Assembly: GCA_039096225.1 (NCBI GenBank)
Contig: JBBPEB010000017.1
Span: 228,501 to 292,500, forward strand
Origin: Blastocystis sp. Blastoise
Lineage: Eukaryota; Sar; Bigyra; Opalinata; Blastocystidae
Length of the DNA: 64,000 nucleotides
Reading direction: 5' to 3'
Part shown: positions 28,917 through 44,271 of the stretch, piece by piece
Position numbering within the stretch: the first letter of the stretch is position 1
Layout: each line of letters opens with the position of its first letter
Notes under the pieces: model-generated
Told to the model about the DNA's origin: nothing
Seen by the model: only the letters and a program-made list of their open reading frames with translations
Databases searched by the model: none
Program-made: the position numbers and the translations under genes

Positions 28917-29430
28917 CTATTTATATAAAAAATAGAGATGAATTGACAATGATTTTTTGTGATAGAAAGATTGATTAAATTATTAACATCTTCAAAGAAC
29001 CTATTTCTTGTCTTTAAAGATTTTTCTCGATAACAACACTACCCAAAAAATACAATATATACATACCTTCTATATTAAGTCGACAAAAAAGTGCAAATAT
29101 ATTAAGGAAGTTCTGAATTGTATGTTTTTATGGAAGACCGAAATATTGGTAAAAAGCTGCCGTCACTGGTTAACCATTAATTTTTACTATAGCCGATTTT
29201 ATAAACAATATTTCAAAATTTTATATAGATAATTTCCATAGTTCGAACCGCTCGACCTTTGAAAATAAGTGAAAAGTGTGAGTCGGTTTTCTTATAAAAA
29301 TCATGAATTTTTCATACTATTTGCAATACTTGACATCTTCAATTTTTTTGGGAAAAAAGTCTCTTTAAAATAATAATTTTCCTCCAGTTCAGGTTATTTG
29401 TCTGCTCTATTAACAGCCCTTTACTGCAAA
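28917..29430. promoter_or_regulatory. Shared divergent promoter of eS19 and uS10
   Basis: 514 bp between two outward ribosomal-protein starts. A pyrimidine-rich stretch with TTTTCCTCC lies 40-50 bp before the uS10 ATG. It also carries AAAAAGCTGCC and GTCACTGGT near 29152-29171, parts of the 19-bp repeat seen at 4011 and 9459. Co-regulation of the pair is inferred from arrangement only. Confidence 0.55.
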
Positions 29431-29943
29431 ATGTCTGATACCAAGAAGACCACTCAAGAACAATATCACAAGCTTAGAATTACTCTTACTTCTAAGAACG
29501 TCAAGAACATTGAAAGTGTTTCCAACTCTCTCAAGAAGATCGCCGTTGATAACAACGCTACTGTTAGAGGACCCGTCCGTATGCCCAACAGAATTCTTCA
29601 TATTACCACCCGTAGATCTCCTTGTGGTGAAGGTACCAACAGATTTTTTAATATACTATTTCATAAACATAAAAAATATATATTATTTTCTATTTCATTT
29701 TCATTTTAGGTACCAACACCTATGATCATTTTGAACTCAGAATTCACAAGAGAGTTCTTGATATCACTGTCAATGTAATTTAAATATTAATGACATTATT
29801 TTTATAAATGATATTAAATGATTACTTTTTAAATCCATTATTCTTATTTTATATGTTTATCTGTCACCAGTGAAGTCATGCAATCTATTCAAAATGTTCG
29901 TCTTGAACCTGATGTAAACATTGAAGTTGTCATCAGAAAGTAA
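29431..29943 (+). CDS. RPS20: 40S ribosomal protein uS10
   Basis: Exon 1 reads MSDTKKTTQEQYHKLRITLT, then KNVKNIESVSNSLKKIA, VRGPVRMPNRILHITTRRSP and CGEG. Exon 2 is TNTYDHFELRIHKRVLDITV. Exon 3 is SEVMQSIQNVRLEPDVNIEV and ends VIRK (TAA at 29943). Length about 113 residues, normal for the family. uS10 sits in the head of the small subunit. Intron 1 (29633-29709) is GT-AG, but both boundaries lie in copies of AGGTACCAACA. Intron 2 cannot be removed by any in-phase GT-AG pair; exact joining of ITV to TSEVM uses the direct repeat CTGTCA at 29767-29772 and 29861-29866. Confidence 0.95.
29631..29718 (+). repeat. 11-bp direct repeat flanking uS10 intron 1
   Basis: AGGTACCAACA at 29631-29641 and 29708-29718. 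The intron GTACCA...TTTTAG lies in one register of the repeat, as expected for an intron inserted with target-site duplication. Confidence 0.85.
29767..29866 (+). repeat. 6-bp direct repeat flanking uS10 intervening sequence 2
   Basis: CTGTCA at 29767-29772 and 29861-29866; 94 bp are removed. In one register the removed segment begins GTCAAT and ends ATCT, which is not GT-AG. Confidence 0.75.
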
Positions 29944-30382
29944 AGTGTTTTCTTTAGTTAAGACATTTTTAGGAGCTTCTATGCTTTGTTTTGTTAATTT
30001 TTTTTTTCTTATGTAAAATGAAATAAACAATGTTAATAAATTATTGTTGTAAAAGTAATTGACTTTTAAAAAAAATAAAAATTATAATAATAAATATAGA
30101 ATTTCTAATCTATAAAACTGGATGTTAAAAATAAATGAAAAGCGAAGTTTTCTAGAAAAATGAATTAAAATTATTTTTTATTATTCATACCTATGACATA
30201 TATTAAAAACGGTATAAAATATTATTTTATGTTCATGAAATGTTTATCATATAATATATATAGGTCAGGTATATGAAGAGAAACCTTTTTCGTTTCTTGG
30301 ATCAATTATCGATGCCATAACAAGCATTCTCAACTTTTTCTATTACTTGTATATAAGCTTAAACTCATTATTTATCTTAAAA
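29944..30382. other. Intergenic, about 440 bp
   Basis: Between uS10 and the small gene at 30383. No coding or RNA signal recognised. Confidence 0.45.
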
Positions 30383-30712
30383 ATGTATTTCTATAGTTTA
30401 GCATCCATCTTCGCTGTATGATTATTTGTTCTATAATAGTTATTAATCGATCTTTAGTTTGAAGGAACTTCGACTCATGGAGGACACTTAAAAAATAACG
30501 AAGAAAGTAAGAGAAAAGCAGCTTTCAACAAGAAGTTTGATGATAAGCCAGCTGTATCAAAATCAATTGGTACTGTTTCTAAAACACAACCACCATGTAT
30601 ATATCTTATATAATATCTAGTCACCATATCTTAATTTTTAATACTATTTTTAATTATTTAATTTATAAAATAATTGATTTATATAGCTGGATGTGGAGCT
30701 GCTGGTGGGTGA
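30383..30712 (+). CDS. Small protein of about 65 residues, unknown
   Basis: Three exons: MYFYSLASIFA, then FEGTSTHGGHLKNNEESKRK through VSKSIGTVSKTQPP, then SGCGAAGG and TGA. Two short GT-AG introns (GTATGATT...TTTAG and GTATATAT...ATATAG) keep the frame. The central part is hydrophilic, Lys/Ser/Gly-rich and probably disordered. The first 11 residues are hydrophobic, too short for a clear signal peptide. No family recognised. It is one of two gene models here that end in TGA, which supports a standard code. Confidence 0.5.
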
Positions 30713-31450
30713 CATTAAGCAGTTTAATTACTATTACGATTATTTAGCTTTTTGATACAGAATTTTATGTTACTGATGACGATTTTCCTTTAAACTATGA
30801 ATAGGGTAGGATTATCTGAAAATAAAAATCAAATGTACTTATATGCTAAATAATTATTCACAAAAATTAAAGTATGCAATAGAGGATTCAATAATATACT
30901 TAAGATACGAAGTGTTATTATGTTCGTTATCTTTCAATATTTTCTATCTTTATTTATTCAAGAATATAAATATTGATAGACTAAATATGTAAATACGTTT
31001 TATTATTACAATCAAATTCTCTTGTTACTTTAAATGTGCCATATTTATTATGAAAAGTGATCTTTTATATATGTATATTATCTTTGACTCGTTTCTGTGA
31101 TGAGTTTATCACATATATATTGTTTTGTTTTATGAAACTTCAAGAAATGGTATGAGTGTTTTTTTGTATCCTTTTTTGTGTATCGAATATTTGATTTTTT
31201 ATTCATGTAGAATTGTTCTGTGTTTTTTAAAAATTCATAGAACTATATATCCTATTTGTATATCATAGGATTCACTCATAAAACTATTTGTTACAAATCA
31301 CAAATTCATATCCTTATAGAATATTCTCTATGAATTTCATATATGGATGAAGGATATATAGAAGAGTGAAATGATTTATTCAAATATGAAGAACGAAACA
31401 AGTGTTTCCAATTCCATGTTTATTCTTTATAATATTTTATGATTAACTTT
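30713..31450. other. Intergenic, about 740 bp
   Basis: Upstream of the Rab-like gene. No open frame, RNA gene or striking repeat was recognised. Confidence 0.45.
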
Positions 31451-32788
31451 ATGATTCCTATTCAAAAGATCTTAGTGATAGGAGAGAAGATGTCAGGAAA
31501 GTCACAGTTCATCTTGTCCGTCAAAGGACAGGAAATTGATGATTTATCCAATAGTTCTTCATGTATATTCATTACTTATTAATATAAAGGCTTATCATTA
31601 GTGATAAGCATGATTAAAGGAGTATTCAGTGTGTATAAGCCATGTATTTAATGTAAAACCATTGTTTCTATTTTTATTCAGCATCGTTTTCCTACAAATA
31701 TTATAATCTTCCTTATGTCGTATATTCATATTAACTACTTTATTTAATCTTATTCATATAGTTTTGGGAAATTAATTGGAAAAATTAGTATATATATTTA
31801 TATATTATTAGCCTATATAGAATAGTCAATCAAAATTTTTGAAACGACGAGTAATTAGAAAAACTAATTTAATTCTATTAATGTATTTATATATATTTAT
31901 TATGATTATGATTATTTAATATTGTTTTATTATATTTATATATTTATTATTATCTATATATTATTGATACTATAGTCATATATAAATATATATAGATATG
32001 ATATAACAAATATATCTTCTTTTGATTCATGTCTATCTATATATAATGATATCAAAACACAAACAGATTATGAAAAAGATATTTTCTTTGTATATATATA
32101 AATATATATATAATTGCTAATAGTAGTTAATACTAATATAATATACTTATTCTTTTTACTTTTTTATATATAAATGACTAGACTATATGTGTTATACTAT
32201 AAACGATATATATATATATATAGATTGGTATGAAAATGGATATTGCAGATACGAAATTAGATTCACAACAAAAAAATCGTTTATATTTATATATAAATAA
32301 TAAGTTATCTAATCTGCTTTGTAATTCGTTCTGTAAGCATATATTATGATTCTTATATGCTTATTATGTTTAGCTATATATTTACTTATATAAATATATA
32401 TACTAGTATGAATTATCATGATTTATAATTATGATATATATATATATATAGTTATTGATGTATTATCATATAAATCTATTGATACCATTCGAGTCGCTAT
32501 TATTCGATCTCTTATTCAATATCTTGGATCTAATGTATATATATATATATATTATTTAAATATATACAGTATTCATTATTATAATATATATATAGTCATT
32601 AATATATATATTATTCTATAACTATGATATAATAATAATAATATAATTATTATTATTAAGATTATTCTAATTATTATATATATATATATATATATATATA
32701 GGATAATGATACCACTCAAGAAGGTTATGAGGAATTGATGAGAATCAGACAAATTCAGAAGGTGACTGAAGAAGTTTTTCAGCACTAA
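31451..32788 (+). CDS. Divergent Rab/Ras-like small GTPase
   Basis: Start MIPIQKILVIGEKMSGKSQF; about seven exons to TAA at 32788, roughly 200 residues. The P-loop (G1) is GEKMSGKS, fitting GxxxxGK[ST]. The strand before the Rab-typical segment is LILLIYDITNISSFDSCLSI (compare VxDITNxxSF of Rab proteins). The G4 position reads FFIGMKMDIAD, so the usual NKxD/TKxD Asn/Thr is Met. The end is SFFIDVLSYKSIDTIRVAII, matching the last Rab strand and helix. The G3 WDTAGQ motif is absent; the region reads YVFWEINWKNYQSKF. No C-terminal prenylation cysteine (ends TEEVFQH). It probably binds nucleotide weakly or atypically, as some Rab-like proteins do. Splice junctions are GT-AG. Confidence 0.72.
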
Positions 32789-32812
32789 TCGTTTATATAT
32801 ATGTTTTGAATA

Positions 32813-32847
<35 letters not shown>

Positions 32848-33449
32848 GTGGAAACATATTCTTTTATTATGATATTTTTACTTTTTTCTGTTTTATTGAC
32901 TTTGTTTGCAACCGTTAATATGATATAAATAAAAATGAATTTTGTACTATAACAGATATATTTATAATATGATTTTTTGTGAATATAAAATCAGCACCAT
33001 ATAGTTTATTACATATAATTATATGTTTTTTAAATAAGAAGGATTTTATTATAAAAATACCTTTATTAATAATCATACTGAGTTGTATGTAGATGTTCTA
33101 TTCTTAATAATGATAATACTCATAGAATATGTAAATAATGGGCACTATACTATATGTTTATATATCAGCATATTTCAGAAATATAGCTATACTATATTGT
33201 GTTGGAGTAATGATGAAATCGTTCATTTTCGCATAAAACTAAGAACAAAAAAACAAGCAAGGATATACATACAAACGTTATAATAATTGAACAACATACA
33301 CAAATAAAAGATATAGATATATTCCCAAAGAATAAATTACAAATGAAATGATTGATTTTCAAAAGTGGAAGAGAAGAAGTAATAACAAAAAGAAAAAAAT
33401 AAAAAGAAATGAGAAAAGAAGATATTATAGATATATATATATATATAAA
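32789..33449. other. Convergent intergenic region
   Basis: About 660 bp between the 3' ends of the Rab-like gene and XRN2. (TA)n at 32816-32842. Small open segments on the plus strand lack splice support. Confidence 0.45.
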
Positions 33450-37568
<4,119 letters not shown>

Positions 37569-38041
37569 TGTTGAGTCTTTTTAGGATTGTTTGTCTACAA
37601 AAAGAGAATAACAAAATTTCTGGCAAACGAAAAAACCAGGTAAAAATAGACAGTCACCAGTGAAATTTTGTTATTTTTCCATTTATTTTATTATTCAAGT
37701 ATTATCCATCGAAATTTGAATAACGTGAAATTAATGAAATAAAAGTGATAGAAGAAGATGTGGATGACCCAATGATAATTAGAAAATAGGATTACAAAAT
37801 ACTGGTTGAAAAATTAATGTTGTCACGATATTCTGTATAATGTTTATGAATATTATTATGTTGTGGATATAACTTTCTACATGATTATGGTATAATACTT
37901 TAAAGGAGCATAAATATGGAACACATTGGTGTTATTCACTAAACAAACGCACAAAACGATAAAAAAAATATTATTTTATTTAAGTGAAGACTTAAAAGTA
38001 TCGATAAGCACATTTATTAAAGAATAATAAAAATGTTGCAC
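37569..38041. promoter_or_regulatory. XRN2 upstream region
   Basis: 473 bp between XRN2 and the 3' end of the next minus-strand gene. TCACCAGTGA near 37648 is a self-similar motif related to the CACTGGTG element elsewhere. No gene seen. Confidence 0.4.
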
Positions 38042-38693
38042 TCATTCCAATGTTTTTCGAATAAAAGTAGAACTTAAAATATACTTACTGGATCTATTGA
38101 CTGTAAGGACAACTAATGGTTTCATTCCTAATATATAGTAAGAGTTATTAAAAATATTTCATATAAAACAAGAATAAAGAAAATATTAATATATCTATAT
38201 ATACCTTTTTGTTTTCTTACTTCATTAATCATAATCCCTCCTTTAAACGTTTCTAAAGAGACAATAATAGCATCTAAATCCTTAAATATAATAGCAGGAC
38301 CATATATATCATGTAATGGTTCCAATTGTAACTCTATATTTGGATTCACTCTATATATGTATTAAAGAGAATAGTAATATTATTATATAGATGTAATGAA
38401 GAGAATATTATTATTATTATATATGTATTGAATATATATATTATATAGATATAATGAATATAATATTATATAGATGTAATGAATAGAATATTATATATAT
38501 ATAATGAATAGAATAATAATATTATTATATATGTAATGAATAGAATAATAATATTATTATATAGATGTAATGAATAGAATATTAATATCCTATATACTGA
38601 TGACAGAAAGCATTCACAAGTTGACAACGTTCCTCGTATGATTTTATTTTATCAGCATTCGACTTGGTAGCTAACATATCTTGTGATGTCACC

Positions 38694-38734
<41 letters not shown>

Positions 38735-38936
38735 TAAATATAACAAAAATTAAAAAATAATAATAATAAATATAGATTGAATAAAAAGCTTTATATATCT
38801 ATATATATACTCCAATAACAATATGATTGGACACAAGACACGCGAGAGTTAATAGTATTTTATGTCCTGCATGTAAACAATCAAAAGTACCTCCCAGACA
38901 TATCTATATATATAGTTATATTGCATAATGATATAA

Positions 38937-39032
<96 letters not shown>

Positions 39033-39518
39033 TATTATAATGTAATTCAGTAGCATTGTTAAAGTCTAAAGGTATACATAAATCATTCCAAAGATCTAAA
39101 TCAATAAACTCACAATCAATAGCTTCATAGTGAGATATATTATTCTTTATAATGGTTTCAATATTCTCTTTATTTTCTTTTAGAGAATATATTTTCACTA
39201 GTGATTCTGATTCAGGTAAAGAACTATCTAAAAATGTATATTTTGCAATCAAAACTTAATAAGCATACTATTGACTATAGGATAAACAATGAATTCAATA
39301 TTTGGCTTGTTATAAGTTAAAAGAAGATCCCAGATAACAGTATATAATGATGGAATGCATACTAATAATTCTTGTTGTTTTCCAAATAAGTATATGATCA
39401 TCTTATTATCATTCTTCTTTATGATTTGTTCCAATAAAATCTCATTTTGCTGATTCACTTTTGATGTTATAGAATCAGTCCCATACAAGAATATCCCTGT
39501 AGATTTCGTTGTTTCCAT
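38042..39518 (-). CDS. Phosphopantetheine adenylyltransferase (PPAT, CoA synthesis)
   Basis: Start METTKSTGIFLYGTD at 39518; stop TGA at 38042. The N-terminal ~150 residues are less conserved. A 41-nt GT-AG intron joins PIVN to NSSLPESESL. The nucleotidyltransferase core follows: CLGGTFDCLHAGHKILLTLA with the HxGH motif, then VTSQDMLATKSNADK, SYEERCQLVNAF, LHDIYGPAIIFKDLDAIIVS, ETFKGGIMINEVRKQKG and MKPLVVLTVN. It ends SSTFIRKTLE, the SSTxIR motif. The enzyme transfers AMP from ATP to 4'-phosphopantetheine, the penultimate step of CoA synthesis. There is no dephospho-CoA kinase domain, so it is monofunctional, as in fungi and unlike animal COASY. Introns include an 87-bp (TA)n run. Confidence 0.9.
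38395..38595. repeat. ATGAATAGAATAATAATATTATTATATA array in PPAT intron
   Basis: Imperfect repeats built on (T)GTAATGAATAGAATA and ATTATTATATA within one PPAT intron. Confidence 0.8.
38942..39028. repeat. (TA)n array, about 87 bp, in PPAT intron
   Basis: Pure TA run following the donor after codons for ELHYNN. Confidence 0.95.
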
Positions 39519-40646
39519 GATAAAACTCAAACAATCAATACAAAATATATAAATATATCTGAATTGTTTCTATTTCATTTTTTTCAGTAACTTCGAATTT
39601 TTAATCATGATTATAAACAATTTCTTTAATAAATAATAGAAATACTTTGGGGAAATACCTGTCTTTCTGTTTATGAGACTGACTTTTTCTGAATACAAAT
39701 TTTTGTTTCACTCTAAACGTGTGATGTAGTTAATAAATACTTGAAAAGTGTTTGACTCCTCAATATGGGCAAAGATTAATTACAAATCAATTATTCCATT
39801 TCTGTGTTTCGATAAATAAAAATCATCATAAAAGAACAAAACAATGAAGGAAAAATACTAAATAAAAAACAGGGGTGAGTTTGAGAAGTCAAAAAAATAT
39901 TCATAGAAAACAATCTACATAATTAAATATCATGGAATACAACATAATGCAACAGTGTAAGAACTAATAGATCACGAAAGCATTTATTTGATAAAAAAAA
40001 AGTAAATTATTTAGGAACAAAAAAGAAAATCACAAACGAATAACAAAAATAAATATACATTAAAAAAAAGCAAAGATAAAAAAAGAAAACATCAACAAAG
40101 AATATATATAAATAAATGATAAATTATAAAAAAATTTAAAAAATGGATAAAGGTGTTCGTAAAGTTATATAAGTAATAAATACTCTACGCAAAAAAAAAT
40201 AAAAAAGTTCATTATTTGTATATATATATAATAAAGAAAATATATAAAAACATATATATATATAATTTTAAAGATTTAAAAATGAATAAATTATATTATA
40301 ATTATAGTTTTTATGAATATAAGAAGAGATAGAAAAGTAAAACTATAAACATATTTGAATATATATAAATTCCATTATAATAGAATATATACTTAATATT
40401 ATTATTAATCTATCAAAAAACGATAATAAAAAAAAGTTTAAAAATATATATGGTTAGAATATGTATACACATAAATAGATAAGAAAATGTATGTATATAT
40501 ATATATATAGAAAAAGAAAACTCTAAAGGAATAATGATGGAGACAAAATAAACAAAAAATAGTTATTAATATATATATAAATAAATATATAATAATAATA
40601 AAACATAAATTTATATATATAAAATAAAAAATAAATAGTATATGAT
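39519..40646. other. Intergenic, about 1.1 kb
   Basis: Upstream of PPAT and downstream of the PHD-finger gene. It is rich in A runs toward 40100-40640, probably the 3' flank of the latter. No gene seen. Confidence 0.45.
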
Positions 40647-43600
40647 TTATATTTTCCCTTTAACAAATAGATTAAGATCTATTTCAGGGTCACGATGTAT
40701 AGGATAAGGAATAGCATGAGCTAATTCTAATTCATAGGTACCTTGTAATATAGGTAATTTTATATTATATTTTAAATCATATAAATTAATTAATGTTTCT
40801 GTAGTACCATCAGTATAGCGAATCACCATCTCATTACGAGGACGGATTGTACGGATAACACCTTCTTTATATCCTTCTCTTCCTTTATATACTTTTAATG
40901 TTTTATTAATCCACCATTGACGCGGTTTACTTCTTAATTTACGTAATAAATAACGAGTATTTGATTTGGTTAAAGGTACTTTCTTATCTGTATCTTTAGA
41001 TAGACTATCTGATGAATTGACTCCATTCCCGTGATTATTGACTTCTATTTCAAGATCTGTATCTTCTTCAATTTCACTTGGAGTATTCCCGCAACTATTT
41101 GAATTACTAACGGGAGTAGAAGAAGGAGATTCTGTCGGAACCATTGTTGTCGTTACTGTTACTATAGTATTATTATTATTCTCCTTATTATTCGTAGTAT
41201 TATCAATAGATTTTCGTTCTTTCTTTATATCTTTTGAAGTACAATTAATAACTTCACACTGTGATAAGGGTTTACCACAACGACAAATTCCCGTAAGAAT
41301 TCCTTGTCCATGAGTTGGTGTAGAATGATTACATGGTAAACCACAAGGACAAGCTTTCTTATTATTATTTGTATTCGATTTATTCTTATTTACAGCTATA
41401 TTAGAAAGAGAAGTATTTTTATCTTTTGATAGTTCTTCTCTTTTTACAGGTACTGTTTCTTTTTTAATAGTAATAATTTCATTTTCATTATTTTCTTTTA
41501 CTATATCTATATCTATATTTTTATCTTTCTTTTCATCAAGAACAGTATCTGTAATAGATTTTTCTTCTTTTACATTTGAATTCTCTATAGGTTTCTCAAT
41601 TTCCTCTTTAATTCCTTCTTCTTCTTCTGTTTCTTCTGTTTCTTCCGTTTCTTCTTCTTCTACTTCTTTTTCTTCTTCATCAGGTATAAAACATTCTTGT
41701 TTTAAATAATTATCTACATCCATATGTAAAATCATATGAGTAGACCACTTCATCTTATGGCGGGCATGTAAATGGCGGGAAAGATTACAAGGACGAGGGA
41801 AATAACGATTACAAAGTGGACACTGACTTGGAGGACGCTGAGAAGTATTCCCTTCCTATAGGTTATATAATATAGTATATAAAAATAAATTATGTAATAA
41901 GGTATATAATAAATAATATAATAGTAAATAATATAATAATAATAATAATATAATAATATAATGTAATAAATTATATAATAAATAATATAATAAATAATGT
42001 AATAAAATATAATAAATAATATAATAAAATACAAAAAACAATAATATAATAAAATATTAAAAAAAAAAATCATAATAAATCCTATAAATACTCCTTGTTG
42101 TTCATATTGAGTTAACTTTCCCGTTTTTCGTTCACACCAAGGACACACGAATTCGACGATTAATGACGTTTTACGGCTATCGATGCCAACACAACTAGTA
42201 TGATACCAGAAATCACAGATATCACATTGTATATAATGACGTTGAGGAAAATAAGGCGTAAAACATTTACAATATAAAGTACCTGATCTATATTGATCGA
42301 CGGAACATACAAGATGATTTAAAAAAGAAGAACATTCATCTGTTATATGTTTTTGTTCCTTAGATACACATTTCTCTACTTTATTTAATAAAGAGGTCAT
42401 TACTTTTTGTATTTCTCGAATACGTGTACTTTGTTCACATCGACGACCATTAATAATAGTATTATAATGATCATATAAACGTTTCTGACGAATAACGGGG
42501 TCCTTACAACGACGTAAACAAGGCAATTCCAAAGAAGTCTATTTAGAGGAATTATATTAATATATATATATAGTATAGTATAAGATTCACATATATATAC
42601 AATAATAAATATAAAAAGTATACAATATAATAATTAAAAAAAAAAAAAACAAATAAAAATAAAAATAAACAAAATAATAATAATCATAAACAAAAATAAT
42701 AAATCTATATACATCATCAGGATCAATATTTTCTCCCGGTAAGCATCCATGTATATATTTCTTAATAACTGAAAATACTTGCCCACAAGTACAGCATTTA
42801 ATCATTTTCGGTGAATCAATTGATTTTAATGGATTTCGTCTATGACAAGAGGGACAATGTATATGTAAAGACTCATGATAGTGTTCATTTCTTGGTTTAT
42901 ATTCAACAGCTTTGGGTAATATTTTCGGTGATTGTAATTGTGTAGATAAATGTTGTTGTACTATAGATCCATTAATAGAATTCGCATGAGAACGAGTAGA
43001 CATAGAAATACTACTACTATTTATAGGAGTATTATTAGTATTAATTGTACTTTCAATTAAAGGTATAGAAGAAGAAGTAGTAGAAGTTGTAGGAACTAAA
43101 TTTGGCTTTGCTATTGTTAAATACATACCTTTTTGTATATCATTAGATAACATAGGAGGAGATAGATTTGTAGATATAGATGAAGGTAAAGGTATAGTAT
43201 TTGTAGAAGTAGGAATAGTTCGTGGAAGAATAGATGTATTTGTAGAAGGTATTGAAGTAGTATTTGGAGTAGAATCGGATTTTCCTCCTAATTGACATAA
43301 TATAGAAGCTATTTGATTCTCTATATTATCATCAGAACTCATTTTAGCTAAATAAAACAGAATTATATATAAAATATAAAAAATAATAATAATATTAATA
43401 ATAATAAAATAATAAAAAAAAAAAAAAAAGAAAAAAAAAAAAAACATAACAACATACATTGTTTTGCATTTTTGTCAACAGTAGAATCAGCTTTACGTTT
43501 TGTTTGAGAATTTGTGCTTAATGAAGGAGACATCATATTTTTAGATGGAGTATTTGATGGATCAAAAACTGCAGATTTGATATTAGGGACCATAACATGA

Positions 43601-44271
43601 TTCGCCATCATCGTAGGATCAAAAAATGGTTCATTTGGAGACATCATCATTCTCATATTAGGGTCTTTTTGTTGTGCACTCATTGCCATAATATATTTTT
43701 CATAAGCTTGAGGATCTAGTCCAGGTTGTTTTCCTGCAAAAAATCCAGGATATGAATAATAAAAATTCATAAGTTGTGCATTAAGGACTGGGTCTGTATT
43801 ATAAGGATAAGGATATGCATTAGGTGCAGAGAAGATTTGAGCATCAGGAAGTCTTGTTGTATCTCCAGCACGAGGGTTATTTTGTAACATCATTTGAACA
43901 TAAGGGTTATATTGTAAATAAGGATTATTTTGTCCAAGAACTGGATAGATTGAAGGTGGTATCTCATTAGGGTACATAGAACGAACTTGATTAGGCATAG
44001 GATTTTCTTTTGAAGCTTTATAATATTGATAATATGGAAGTTCTGGATTAGGAACCATGACTTGTGGATTATCATATGTATATTGATTTGGAGCCATATA
44101 AGGATATCCATTCTGTATTGAATTATGATCTTTTTGAGTATACACTGTATTGGCAGACACTAAAACAAAATGAAATTTATATTTATAGTGGAAAAAAGAA
44201 ATAAATTCATTACATTTATTGTTGTCTTGGGATGGAGTCCCTTTGTTTGTATTCTTATTATAGTTTTGCAT
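40647..44271 (-). CDS. PHD-finger and C2H2 zinc-finger chromatin-type protein
   Basis: Start MQNYNKNTNKGTPSQDNNK at 44271; five exons to the stop at 40647, roughly 1,000 residues. An N-terminal Asn/Pro/Tyr/Met-rich segment (APNQYTYDNPQVMVPNPELP) comes first. A zinc-ribbon-like CPSCHRRNP...CCTCGQVF follows. Next is a PHD finger: YCKCFTPYFPQRHYIQCDIC, DFWYHTSCVG and FVCPWCERK. Then a classical C2H2 finger CPLCNRYFPRPCNLSRHLHA with its final RH, a long acidic Glu-rich stretch, and a second Cys cluster ACPCGLPCN...ICRCGKPLSQC. The C-terminal module WWINKTLKVYKGREGYKEGV...IRYTDGTTETLIN resembles a Tudor-like beta barrel. PHD and Tudor folds commonly read histone tails, so a chromatin reader is likely (inference). 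The combination is not one I can match to a named family. Splice sites are GT-AG. Confidence 0.82.

Noticed and set aside
29221-29275. tRNA-like GTTCGAACC segment
   Set aside because: No acceptor stem, D arm or anticodon arm could be folded around it. I found no convincing tRNA in the window.
19080-29943. Ciliate-type germline with internally eliminated sequences
   Set aside because: Direct-repeat-flanked insertions would fit, but genes use TAA and TGA as stops and most interruptions are GT-AG. I keep DNA-level excision only as an alternative.
39231-39275. Ultra-short 14-nt intron (GTATGCTTATTAAG) or frameshift in PPAT
   Set aside because: A 41-nt GTATGC...TTTTTAG intron restores the frame and is a normal size here.
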